64,000 nucleotides of DNA from Mesorhizobium_G sp049840935. Lineage in GTDB: Bacteria; Pseudomonadota; Alphaproteobacteria; Rhizobiales; Rhizobiaceae. The stretch lies in contig JASGJA010000017.1 in NCBI GenBank assembly GCA_049840935.1, positions 256,606-320,605 on the forward strand. The letters run 5' to 3'. Both the position numbers and the translations under genes were made by a program. Every line of letters starts with the position of its first letter. Position 1 is the stretch's first letter. Under the pieces are notes generated by a model that worked only from the letters and a program-made list of their open reading frames with translations, had not been told where the DNA came from and made no database searches. Shown in pieces: positions 26,256 to 37,848 of the stretch.

Positions 26256-29200
26256 ATGAACGAATACGAGGCGGGATCGACGCCCGACGGTCGCATTGCG
26301 ATTGTCGGACGTGCAGGGCGTTTTCCTGCGGCAAGCAATGTCGACCAGTTCTGGTCCATGTTGAGCCAATCGCGCACGGCCACGAAACGACTGACCGACG
26401 CCGAGCTTTTATCGCAAGGAGTTCAGCCGCAAGCTGCTTGCCGATCCGTCCTATGTACGTGCTGCAAATATTCTGCCCGATATGGAGTGTTTCGACGCGG
26501 GCTTTTTCGGCTTTTCTCCGCGTGAGGCCTCGATCCTCGATCCCCAGCATCGGCATTTCCTCGAATGCGGATGGGAAGCAATTGAGGACGCCGGTTACGT
26601 TCCGGAAAAATTCGATGGTCGCGTGGGCGTGTTCGCCGGTTCGGGGATGCAGGCCTATCTGCCTTTCAATCTTCTGACCAATCGTGATCTCGCAGAGGAA
26701 GTTGGATTATTCCTGTTGCGTCATACGGGCAATGACAAGGATTTCCTGCCGACGCGTCTCTCCTATCTGTTGAATCTGACCGGTCCGTCCATTGCAGTGC
26801 AGACGGCATGTTCGACTTCGCTTGTGGCAGTGCATACGGCCATCGGTTCGCTACTCAATATGGAATGCGACATGGCCATTGCGGGCGGCGTAACCATCGA
26901 ACTGCCGCACCGGGTCGGTTACAAATACAGCGAAGGTGAAATTCTTTCGCCGGACGGCCTTTGCCGCGCATTCGATGACGACAGCAAAGGCACAGTGTTC
27001 GGCTCCGGCGTGGCGCTGGTTGTGTTGCGTCGTTATGAAGACGCCGTCGCGGACGGCGATGACATCAAAGCGGTTATCTTGGCCAGCGCCGTCAATAATG
27101 ATGGTTCGGGCAAGGCCAGCTATCTCGCTCCTTCCGTAGACGGGCAGGCAGAAGCAGCAGCCGAAGCACTCGCGCTTTCTGGCGTTTCGGCGAGCGACAT
27201 TTCCTACATCGAAACACATGGCACGGGCACGCCGATCGGTGATCCCATAGAGCTCTCTGCTCTCCAGCAGGTCTATGGCAGTGCTGAGAAGGCGAGCATC
27301 GGCATTGGGTCGGTGAAGACCAATATCGGCCATCTCGATACAGCTGCAGGCTGCGCCAGTCTCATCAAGGTGATGGAGGCAATGCGCCATCGCACCCTCC
27401 CGGCCAGCCTCAATTTCTCGAAGCCGAACAGCCGTTTCGATTTCGACAGCAGTCCCTTCAGTGTGGTCGCAGAAGGGCGGGCATGGAATGCAAAAGGGCC
27501 GCTGCGCGCCGCGGTCAATTCGCTTGGCGTTGGTGGCACGAACGCGCACGTGATTGTGGAAGAAGCGCCGCGCCGTAGAGCAAAGGCCGAAGACGGCACA
27601 TGGAAGCTATTTCCGTTTAGCGCGCGCACGAAGTATGATCTTGATCGCACCCGAGAACGTTGGTCGGAATGGCTGGGCGTTGACGTTCCCGCGATGCAGG
27701 ACATTGCACATACGCTGCGTGCAGGACGCCGCACCTTTGGCGAACGTTTTGCAGTGGCAGCGCGCAATGTGGAAGAATTGAAAGCGGCTATCAATGCGCG
27801 AAGCTCGGCTTATCGCCAGCAAGGCAGCGCAAGCGATGCCGCACCTCGTATCGTTTTTCTTTATCCCGGCGGTGGTGCGCAATATCCGGGCGCAGGTGCA
27901 GGAATGCTCGCTGTCATCGCCGGTATTTGCCGAAGCTGTGCGCGAATGCTTCGCGAGCCTGCCACAGACTGCGCCCGCCGATCTTTATGACATTATGTTC
28001 CGCCGCCAGCGCGACGACGCAGAGGCGCGCACGAAGCTGGAACGCTCTGGTTATGCCATACCTGCCCTGTTCATTCTCGAATATGCCTACACAAAGCTTT
28101 GGGCAGCGTGGGGTGTGAAACCTGACGCAATTCTCGCACACAGCGTCGGAGAATATGCAGGCGCGGTCACGGCAGGTGCGATGCGCCTTGGCGATGCACT
28201 GAATATCGTCACATTGCGGGGCAAAGTGATGGACGATGCGCCAGAAGGCGCGATGACTTCAGTGCCACTGTCGGTCGCGCGCATAGAGTCTTTTCTCGGC
28301 AGCGAATTGGATATCGCTGCTGTCAACACGAATGATACCACAGTCGTTTCCGGCCCTGTCGCAGAGATCGCACGACTGGAAGAAGAACTGTCGAAAGCTG
28401 GTATCGAAGCGCGACGTATCCATATCGAGGTTGCGGCTCACTCACGCCAGCTCGACGGACAGCTTGAACCGTTTCGCGCTGGATTTGCAGGCGTCTCATT
28501 CTCAAAGCCCACTTTACCGATGGCTTCTTCCATGCGCGGCGGCTGGGCGGAGAATGATGATCTTTGTTCTGCTGACTATTGGGTAAGCCATTTGCGCAGC
28601 ACTGTGCGTTTCGCCGATGCTGCACGCGCTGTTTTGGACGGCCAGCCCAGTGTCGTTATCGAGGTCGGCCCCAGCCAGACACTCGGACCGCTGGTGGATG
28701 CCTGCAACGCTTCATCACCTCCACGCGCAGTGCTCTATTCTGCACCACGCCCACGTGACACGACTGATGAAACAGGCATTGCGCTCGCCGCATTTGGCGG
28801 CCTTTGGGCAAACGGGATCGACGTAAACTGGTCACTCGTGGGCTCGACAGACGGCCAACGTGTGTCGCTGCCAACCTACGCGTTTTCGAAAGACAGGCAT
28901 TGGGTAGAGCCGGGGCGTGGTGCAGCTCGTGAAGAAGCAGAGGAAGCGCCACAGCTTTTGCGTCGCCCTGATCTGACGCAGTGGTTTGAAGAGCTTGGGT
29001 GGACAGAACAGTCTCGCGGCGGGCAGCCAGGGCGGCTGGATGGCGAATGGCTGGTATTTGCCGGAAACGACGCGCTTTCTGACGCGATATTGGCGCGGCT
29101 CGCTCAGCACGGCGCGCGTATCGTAAAGGTCAAAGCTGGTGAGCATTTTGCGCAGAACAATGATGGTTTCACTTTACGACCGGATTCTCAGGCTGATTTC

Positions 29201-32200
29201 GACGCGTTAGCCAGCGCCGTGAACAGCATTCCGGCGCATGTCGTTTATCTTTGGGGCGCCGACCCGCACCTCGCGGGCAAGGCGTTCGATGGGTCCTATT
29301 TGCTGTGCCGCATGCTGCAACAGGCTGACATAGCGCATGGGACACACCTAGCCTTCGTTGCGCGCGGCACGGCAAGCATAGCCGGTGAAAAGGCAGATCA
29401 TCCGCAATTGGCCACACTCCTCGGTCCGGTTCGCGTCGCGCCGCGCGAGATTCCAGGACTGACAAGCGCGTTGGTGGATTTCGATTCCGACGCAGATCTG
29501 GATATGCTCATGGCCGAAATCGCGTTGCCCGGCGATTCCGATCATGTCGCGCTGCGTTCAAGTCGCTTCGTTTGTGTGCGCAAAGCCGCGCCAATCGTAA
29601 GACCGGAACATCTTCCGCAACGCTTGCGCCAAAAGGGCACTTATCTGATCACTGGCGGAACTGGTGCCATAGGCCGTGAAATGGCTCAGTGGTTGGCCGA
29701 AACCGCGCAGGCGCGCTTGGTCCTCCTTTCGCGGACAACCGACGAAGACGAGGCTCTGCGTGCTGCGATCGAAGCGCGAGGTGGTGAGGCTGTTTTTGTC
29801 AAGGCAGATCTTGCCGACCCGGACCAGACGGCTTTGGCGCTGGATGGAATTGCAGAACAATTCGGTCCACTCAACGGCATCATTCATGCTGCTGGTGTGC
29901 TGAACGATGCACCGCTTGCGTTGCAACCACTTGAAGCCGCATTGGCCGTGATGGAACCAAAACTCACCGGCGCTCACACCCTGGACCGGCTCTATCCCGA
30001 AGGCAGCGTCGACTTTTTCGCTGTTATTTCCTCAACCTCGGTGTTGCTGGGTGGGGCGGGCCAAACATCCTATGCAGGCGCAAATGCAGCGCTGGAAGCG
30101 ATTGCTGCCAGCCGCAAGGATGGCTTCTCGATTGCTTGGGGCGCGTGGCGAGATACCGGCATGGCTGCGCGCGCATACGGCGCAGGCTCGGTTGCCGGAG
30201 GCGACCCGCTGATTGGCGCGCGCAGCGAGCTCGACGGAACGATTCTGTTCGAGACGATTATCGACCCGGAAACCGATTGGCGCGTTGCGGAACATGTCGT
30301 CGGTGGCAAACCCGTTCTGCCCGGCACGGCCTATATGGAACTTTCGCACGCTGCCGCTAGTGCAACGATGGCAGAAAGAGCTTTCGCAATCGATACAATC
30401 CAGTTTGCTGCGGCTATGTCATTCGAAGGCATGCCAAGGCGCGTTGGGGTACGTTTGACGCCTGCGCCGAATGGCTACGATCTTGTTATTGAAAGCAGCA
30501 GCGGCTCGACAGCCGAACTGGTTGAACATATGCGCGCCCGAGTGGTTGCCCTGAATGCACCATTCACCCAACCACAGCCGCTCAGCCTTCCTGACTGGCC
30601 GGTTTCCGCATTCAGCGGCAAGCCGGTACAGGGCTCGTTGATTGATTTCGGCCCACGCTGGAAATGCGTCCGTAACATTCGCTTGGCGCAAGACAGCGTC
30701 GTGGGAAAATTCAAGCTAGATAAAACATATCGCTGCGATCTGGCCGTTCATTCGATGCATCCCGCCCTTCTGGATATGGCAGCCACCATCGGCATGGCGG
30801 CAGTCCCGCTAAACGGTAAAATCTATGCGCCGATGTCGGTTGGTCGGATGCAGGTTTTTGGTCGCCTTCCTGACCAGATTAGAGCTCACGCCACGAAAGT
30901 TGCCGGCGATGCAGGGAGTTTCGCATCGTTCAACGTTGCGATCTGCGACATGGAAGGCAACGTTTTGATGCAACTGGAAGATTTCGCCATGCGCGCGATT
31001 GCTCCCGGCGGCTTCGAAGCTGCGCAGACACGCCAGAATGTGGGCAGCCAGATTCTTTCCACGGGCATTCGGCGGCGGGAGGCACCTGAACTTTTTGCGC
31101 GCGTATTCGATCATACTGCGAAACAAATCGTAGTTTCACCCGTCTCTGTTGACCTTATCCGCCTCGCCATGCTCGAAAAAGCCACGCCGATAAAGCGCGA
31201 TCAGAGCAAGCATGCGTTGGAAATTGCCGATCCGGTGGCTGCGCGCCTTGCGGCAATTTGGGGAGATATCCTGGGCATCGGCGGCATCGCGCCAGAGGAT
31301 GATTTCTTTGCTCTTGGCGGACATTCGCTCAATGCGGTGCGCATGTTGGCGCGCATTCGCAAAGAGTTTGGCGTCTCGCTGCCGCTCGGCAAGCTGTTTG
31401 AAGCGCCGCGGCTCGACAAGCTCGCCGCGCTGCTTGGCGCGCAGGCGGCACCGCAAGAACAGAAAAACGAGCCAGCGACTGCGAATAAAGTCGCACCCGT
31501 CTCGGAAATTCGCCAGATCGGAATGACCGAAGGTCAACGCGAAATTGCCGGCAGCATTCTTGTCGATCGCTCCATGCTGCTTGCCTATAATCTGTCTTTC
31601 AGCATGCATATTGCGGGTGACATTGACAGCGCAGCCCTGCATACGGCTCTCAATGCTTTGATTGAACGGCATGAAGTATTGCGCGCATCTTTCGATCTCG
31701 AAAACGCATCACTCACAATCAATCCGCAGGCCAGCTTTGAGTTGAACGAGCAAAATCTTTCACCGCTGAAAGACAAAGATGCGGCGCAGCAGCGCGACGC
31801 TTACATAAAGGCGACAGCCAGCAAGCCGTTCGACCTGGTCAATGGTCCATTGTTGCGCGCTCTTTTGCTGCGCCTGCCTTACTCACAATCTGAACTCGTG
31901 CTGATCGTGCATCACATCATTTGCGATGGATGGTCGGCAGGCGTTTTGATGCGTGACCTCGCAGAGCTCTACTCCGCCGCAGTGGCCAACCGCCAACCAT
32001 TCCTTCCAGCGGCGCAGGGCATCAGCGAACTTGTCGAAGCCGAAGCTCAATGGCGCAGCAGCCCTGAAGCGCAAGCGCACCGCAAATTTTGGCTGGACAA
32101 ATATTCCGGGTCACTGCCCGTAATGGACCTAACCTTTGACAAGCCGCATCCTGCCATGCCGACAACGCAGGCTGCGCGCGTAGTTACCAAGCTTGACGAT

Positions 32201-35200
32201 GAACTGGAAACCGCATTGCGTCGAGCAGCACAACAGGCGGACACTCCGCTTCGCAATCTCATTTTTACGGCGTTCCGGTACTATCTCTCATTGATGGCCG
32301 GAACCACCGACGTAGCGGTCGGCATGCCGGTCGCCGGCCAGATCGGCCACGGGCTGGAAAATGTCGTAGCGCACGGCATCAGCTTCCTGCCTATCAGGGC
32401 TGAAATCGATCGCAGCGCCACATTGCGAGACGTGTTGCGTCAAGCCCGTATCGACGTTCTGGAAGCCGTAGAAAACCAGAACTATACGCACGGCGCGCTG
32501 GTTCGCGATCTTCAGATGCCTCGCGATTCCGCCCGCCATCTGTTGGCGCCGGTCGTGGCCAATATAGATGGGCTGGCTGACCTCGATAAACTCACATTCG
32601 CAACCGCCCCTGTACGCATAGAAGTCAATTCGACAGGGCACGAGTTCTTCGATCTGTTTTTCAACCAGTTCGACGCACCGGGCCGTGTAGAGCTGGCGTG
32701 GAACTACAAGACGGATCTCTATTATGAATCGACAATTCGTCTTCATGCGAATAATCTCCTCGCATTGCTAAAGGTCATAGCAAACACACAAGACGCAGCA
32801 GATCGTACGCTTGCAGAACTGATGGCAAGTGGACAGAAAATTCGGCCAGCCAGCGGCACACATCTCGACCCCGGCGCTACAGGCCCGCAGACGGTCACGG
32901 AAATATTCAGAGGCATTGCGGCCAAATATTCCAGCAAGGTCGCTGTACGTTTCGGCGACGAGAGCCTGACATATGCAGAGTTAGACCAGCGTTCCGATGC
33001 CTTGGCTTCAATGCTTGTCGAAGCAGGTGTACGCCCCGGCCATCTGGTCGGCATTTCCTCTAACCGCTCACTTTCGCTGATGGTGTCCGTTCTAGGTGTT
33101 ATGAAAGCCGGGGCCGGCTATGTTCCGTTTGACGTAAGCCTGCCGGAAGACCGGCTGCGCTTCATGGCGCGCGATACTGGTATCACTATCCTGCTTGGCG
33201 AATGCCCGTCTCTTGCGCAGGAAGGCGTTCGTGCCATTCACTGGAGCGAGTTTCCTCAAACCTCTGCCACGCCAATCAACGTCGAGATAACTGGCGAATC
33301 CATCGCATATGTGATGTTCACATCTGGCACCACTGGTGTTCCGAAAGGAGTCGTGCTGCCGCATCGCGCCATCGTCCGCCTTGTGCGCGATACCAATTGG
33401 CTGAAACTCTCGGACGAAACCGTGACGCTTCATTCGTCCGCCTTCGCGTTCGACACCTCGATCATCGACCTCTTCGCGGGGCTCCTGCACGGTGGAACAC
33501 TGGTCATTCCGCCTGATGGCACACTGTCCATCGCACAATTGTCGGACGCGATCCAAAGCCATGGCGTGAACACACTCTGGTTGACATCCGGTCTGTTTCA
33601 CGCTGTTGCGGACAGTAGGCCAACGACATTTGCCAAGGTGAAACAGGTTATCGTTGGCGGCGATATCGTATCGCCTACCCATGCTGGACGTGTGATGGCC
33701 GCCTGCCCGAATGTAACGGTCATCAATGGTTACGGCCCCACCGAATGTGGCGTTCTGGCGAATACCCATGTGGTGACGGAAGCGGATCTAGCGCGTGGCA
33801 TGCCGCTACCCATCGGGCGCGCAATACCGGGAACGCAATCCTACATTCTGGACGGGAAGTTGAACCCTGTTCCAGATGGCATAATCGGCGAACTATGCAT
33901 GTCTGGTCGCGGCCTTGCGCACGGTTACTGGGACAGGGCCGAATTGACGGCGGAAAAATTCGTCAACGCGCCTTGGGACCCAACGCTAAAGCTCTATCGC
34001 TCGGGCGATCTTGTGATGAATCCTGGCGACGGCGTGCTGCGCTTCTTCGGTCGCGCAGACACACAGGTGAAGATTCGTGGCTTTCGCATCGAATTGACTG
34101 AAGTGGAACAGGCACTCGACGCGCATTCCGCAGTTCGTCAATCCGTCGCTGTGGCTGCGATTCCCCAAGGACAGACAGATAAGGTGCTTGCGGCCTATTT
34201 CGTAGCGAATGGCCCGGCTCCACGGTCGGCTGAATTACGCGGCTTTATGGCTTCCAGATTGCCGGATTTCTCGATTCCGTCTTTCTTCGTCGCGGTGGAT
34301 GAAATTCCACTCAACACCAACGGAAAGCCGGACCGCCGTGCCCTGCCGCCGTTGCGCAGCCACAGTGCAGAGGATGATGCGAATTCGGAGTTAGTTGGGG
34401 AAACAGAAATGAGGCTGGCAGAAATCTGGTCAGCCATTCTGGGCACGAGGATTACATCGACCCATGCCAACTTCTTCCAGATGGGCGGACATTCATTGCT
34501 TGCTGTGCGCTTGTTTGACCGTATCCGTACTGAGTTCGGTCATGATCTGCCGATTTCAACACTTTTCCGCAACCAGACTGTGCGCCAACTCGCGGCCCTT
34601 CTGGAAACGCGGGCAGCGTCCCCTGCCGAAGCCGATCCTGACGCCGATTGGGATACAAGCACTATTATTCATCAGGGCACGGAACCGGCCAAGCGCCCGT
34701 TCTTCATCGTTGGTGGAGTGGGCGGAAACGTCAATAATTTGATGGAACTCGGATCTTTCCTCGGCGAAAGCAGACCCGTTATCGGATTTCAGACGCGCGG
34801 CGTACAAGGCCACATACCACACGACACAATCGAAGAAATGGCGGCGGCGAATATCCGCTATCTGCGCCAATACCAAAGCAAAGGACCATATTTATTAGCG
34901 GGTTATTCCGGCGGCGCGCTGACGGCGTTTGAAATGGTAAGACAACTCGAATCCATGGGTGAGAACGTTGAACGGCTGTTTGTGCTCGACACATTTGCTC
35001 CTGGCTTTGCAAGAGACTTCGAACCGCTCGTGAAGCTCACACTTTCTGAGCGCTTGCGTGACGAGATACAGCTGCTTCGCAATGAAGGCATATCCTATTT
35101 CATGGAGCGGCTTACGAATAAGGCACGCAACAAGATTTTGCGAGGTCCTTTGCTGCGCTTTATCAAGCGCACCAGCCTGTCGCATTATCGCTATCAGATG

Positions 35201-35533
35201 ATGCAGGAAATCTGGATGTCAGCGGCACGCCATTACGCGGGCGGCAAGATCAGTGCACCCATTACTGTGTTCCGCACACGCCCCAAGCGATTGCTGCAGC
35301 AAAGGACGCATGAGCTAGACCCAACATTGGGTTGGGGCGCTGTATCCGATCCAACTGGAGTGGACACACCTTGGGTCGAGGGTGATCATATCGACATGCT
35401 GACGGGTAAGAACGCCACCCGCCTTGCCGCTATGATCGACCAACGTATTACGCTCGATACTCAAAGACCTACATTGCGGGATATGAACGAATCCATGGCG
35501 TCGGCCAGCCCAAACTTGTCCAGATCTGCATGA
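26256..35533 (+). pseudogene. Hybrid PKS-NRPS (KS-AT-KR-DH-T-C-A-T-TE), frame broken twice as read
   Basis: The reconstructed protein is about 3091 residues. Extra bases in the TT at 26422-26423 and within 27909-27913 break it; correcting them restores QGVSRKLLADPSYV and the start of the AT. Domains by base position: KS 26283-27560 (Cys at 26809, THGTGT and NIGH His present); AT 27845-28770 (AHSVG, Ser at 28142); KR about 28970-30190 (TGGTGAIG; S-Y-N set in SSTSV and TSYAGANAAL); DH 30230-31010 (HVVGGKPVLP); carrier 31210-31440 (LGGHSL); condensation 31500-32800 (HHIICDG); adenylation 32890-34350 (FTSGTTGVPKG); carrier 34380-34610 (MGGHSL); thioesterase 34680-35460 (GYSGG). The second adenylation code reads about D-T-I-W-I-G-G-V-L-K and is not assigned. 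Every active-site residue I can find is retained except the usual Gln/His after the DH Asp (LLDMAAT). The 3' end overlaps the opposing hydrolase gene. Confidence 0.88.
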
Positions 35534-36303
35534 TGGCCTTGGGGAATTTCGAGATATTCTTTCGGCGCGGGCGCTTCCTTGAAAAGAATGCGCGCGCGCG
35601 CCACGGGCAATGCCTCATCGAGCGCTCCGTGGACAAATAGCTTCGGAGCATCAATGCGGCGGACGTGGTCAATAACATCATATCGCTCTGCCCACATCAA
35701 CCAGCAGAGCGGAATCCCTCTGAAACGGTCCTGATAATAGAGGCATGTGCGATAGGGTGCGGCCTCAAAGACCACTGCTGCAAAAGGGCGTTCTGCTGCG
35801 AGCCTGCTACCCACACCCGCGCCGAGACTGAAGCCGTGAAGAACTCGGTTTGATGCCGACACTTCCTGCCCCATCAAAACGTCAAGTTGATCGTAAAAGG
35901 CCAAGGCATCCCGCGCGAAATTCATTTCACTTGGCTTGCCTGCGGTCGCGCCAGAACTGCGGTACTCCATCATAGCCATGCCATAGCCGAGTTCGCGCAG
36001 GGCATGCAGCCGATTGAACGATAAATCGACATCCGCGCCATTGCCGTAAAAGCTTATGACAACAGGCTTTCCCGGTTTGGGCATAGCCAACCGTACGCCA
36101 ATCATCTGGCCATCGCTTGACCGAAACTGCACCGCACGCACGCGTTCCGGCAAGTTTGATGAACGCGAAGGATCGCTTCTGGAAAAATGATAAATTCCGT
36201 AGGTTTGGAACCCCCATATGAATGCCACCGCCAGTAGCGCTGTGGCGAAGATGAAGATCAAGGTGAAATTAATCAGTGACATATGGATGCGCAGAATTTT
36301 CAT
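35461..36303 (-). CDS. Membrane-anchored alpha/beta hydrolase (YfhR/BEM46-like)
   Basis: About 280 residues. An N-terminal membrane helix (LINFTLIFIFATALLAVAF) is followed by an alpha/beta hydrolase domain with oxyanion strand VVISFYGNGADVDLS, nucleophile HGFSLGAG, Asp in HGALDEALP and His in IPQGHHADLD, a full triad. The start is ambiguous (TTG 36321, ATG 36303 or ATG 36282). I chose ATG 36303 because it keeps the complete helix; no strong ribosome binding site is seen. It converges on the NRPS gene and overlaps its last 73 bases. The substrate is unknown; hydrolysis of the cluster's product or of a siderophore ester is possible but only positional. Confidence 0.8.
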   Translation of the reverse strand: MKILRIHMSLINFTLIFIFATALLAVAFIWGFQTYGIYHFSRSDPSRSSNLPERVRAVQFRSSDGQMIGVRLAMPKPGKPVVISFYGNGADVDLSFNRLHALRELGYGMAMMEYRSSGATAGKPSEMNFARDALAFYDQLDVLMGQEVSASNRVLHGFSLGAGVGSRLAAERPFAAVVFEAAPYRTCLYYQDRFRGIPLCWLMWAERYDVIDHVRRIDAPKLFVHGALDEALPVARARILFKEAPAPKEYLEIPQGHHADLDKFGLADAMDSFISRNVGL

Positions 36304-36531
36304 GAATATTATATTTTGCAATTATTTGAATTGCTGGCTCTGCAATTTATCGCGAGTACCGATCATTAGAAAAGAGGCGATTTTTGGCACGAAATAGGAT
36401 TTAGCGCAAAACCGTAAGTGAACTAGCCCCTTGAGATACTATTAATCTAGTTGCATTGTCTCCGAAACTTGGGGTCACTTTTCGGCGCGCTTTCACAGGT
36501 TGTTCGTAGTTCCGCCATGGGTCGCAGAACA

Positions 36532-37662
36532 CTACCCAAAACTGGAAGAAGACACGGGGCTCAAGTGAGCCGATTCTGCGTAGCCACCATTATAGGCTTC
36601 GCTCTTCCGGCGGATGCGGGAATGTTCAACGATCCTTTCGCGCGCGATTCCCCGGAATTCTTCGATCGAGGAGTATCCTTTGCGCTCCAGGTAATCGGCA
36701 AGATCACTGGTCAGTTCCTGGATTAGGTTGGTGCCGATGCCGCCGCTGCCCTTGTCTTCCATCGCGGCCGTGCAGACCTGTACATTCCCTGCGCCGTGCA
36801 CGATGAAGTTGAAGGCTTCACGAAAGCTCTTTATCCCGCCGATGCCGGAAATCGCTTTGTCTGGGAAGGCGCGGGAGATGTCGGAGACGCGTTGCAGGGC
36901 CTGATGCAGGATCGCCAGTCCTCCGAGGCCGCCGGAAGTGACCAGACCGTCCACCTCGACTTCAAACTTAAGAGTCTCGGGATCCATCAGAGGCAGGGAT
37001 GGGAAGGTATTGCACAAAGAGATCGACGCGGCGCCCGCGTCATACGCGGCCCGGGCCCCGTCGACTAGCGAGGAGGACGAGGGCGTAAGCTTCACCCATA
37101 TGGGCACGCTGACCGCTTCAGTGACGGCCTTGAGGATCGACCGGATAATGGTCTCGTCATTGGCGATATGCGCCCCCATGTCCTTGCGGTCCATGTGCGG
37201 GCACGACATGTTAAGTTCAATTGCATCGCATCCGGCGGCGACGACAGCTTGCGCCAACTTGCGCCAGTTATCCATCTCGGCTTCGGTACCCGCCCCGGCC
37301 ATGATCGAGCCAATGAGCATACGGTCCGGATAGGTGGTCTTGATTTCTTCCAGGTCGGGCAGCCACAAATCAAGCGGCTGGTCCGAGATCAGTTCCCAGT
37401 TCCAGGAAGAGTGGGACACTGTGTCAGGTCGCTTGTAACGCGAGACGTAGGGCTTCGCTTCGCTGGCGCGCTGATAGATCGTTTTCGGACCAGCGACGTT
37501 CTCAACCGGGTGCAGGCCGATTGTTTTGGTCACGACACCACCCCAGCCAGCCTCGAATGCTTTCATGATTTTGGCTTTGCTCTCCGTCGGTGGCGCCGAT
37601 GCCAGAACGAAGGGATTCACGAACGGAAGGCCCGTGAACGTTGTAGCTAGCTTGGATGGCAT
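36532..37662 (-). CDS. Dihydroorotate/dihydropyrimidine dehydrogenase-like FMN enzyme (PreA-like, no Fe-S domain)
   Basis: A 376-residue TIM-barrel flavoprotein of the DHO_dh family. It opens FTGLPFVNPFVLASAPPT, has NMSCPHMDRKDMG with the catalytic-loop Cys, and VKLTPSSSS and GIGGIKSFREAFNF near the FMN phosphate site. It looks most like the pyrimidine dehydrogenase subunit PreA (dihydropyrimidine dehydrogenase C-terminal half). It stops before the two 4Fe-4S clusters found there, and no PreT partner is nearby. GGGGGTG precedes the ATG. It may reduce a pyrimidine or another enone. Its link to the flanking clusters is unclear. Confidence 0.8.
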   Translation of the reverse strand: MPSKLATTFTGLPFVNPFVLASAPPTESKAKIMKAFEAGWGGVVTKTIGLHPVENVAGPKTIYQRASEAKPYVSRYKRPDTVSHSSWNWELISDQPLDLWLPDLEEIKTTYPDRMLIGSIMAGAGTEAEMDNWRKLAQAVVAAGCDAIELNMSCPHMDRKDMGAHIANDETIIRSILKAVTEAVSVPIWVKLTPSSSSLVDGARAAYDAGAASISLCNTFPSLPLMDPETLKFEVEVDGLVTSGGLGGLAILHQALQRVSDISRAFPDKAISGIGGIKSFREAFNFIVHGAGNVQVCTAAMEDKGSGGIGTNLIQELTSDLADYLERKGYSSIEEFRGIARERIVEHSRIRRKSEAYNGGYAESAHLSPVSSSSFG

Positions 37663-37848
37663 AGGGCACCCCCAGTGTTCTAACGCGCAGGACCAACAAT
37701 TTTTACCAAAAAGTCAATAATTTTCTCGCCGCGCCGCCAAGTCGCACGCCAAGCGCTCAGGCAGACGAAGAACATGAAGGCCCAGAGGGGCGGGCCGAGC
37801 CAAAGTGCCGACTTGTTTGACTTGCGTCTCGCCGTCAACGGCGTCGCC

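Noticed and set aside
25434..26369. A 311-codon minus-strand frame across the end of the NRPS gene
   Set aside because: Antisense to the adenylation end and carrier domain; no ribosome binding site and random-looking composition.
26256..27990. Programmed frameshifting in the PKS-NRPS gene
   Set aside because: No slippery heptamer or following pseudoknot was seen at 26422 or 27910, and similar one-base breaks affect many unrelated genes, so error or decay is simpler.
26482..28770. Naming the acyltransferase extender unit
   Set aside because: The region that usually reads HAFH or YASH is EVAAHSRQLD here, which fits neither diagnostic form.
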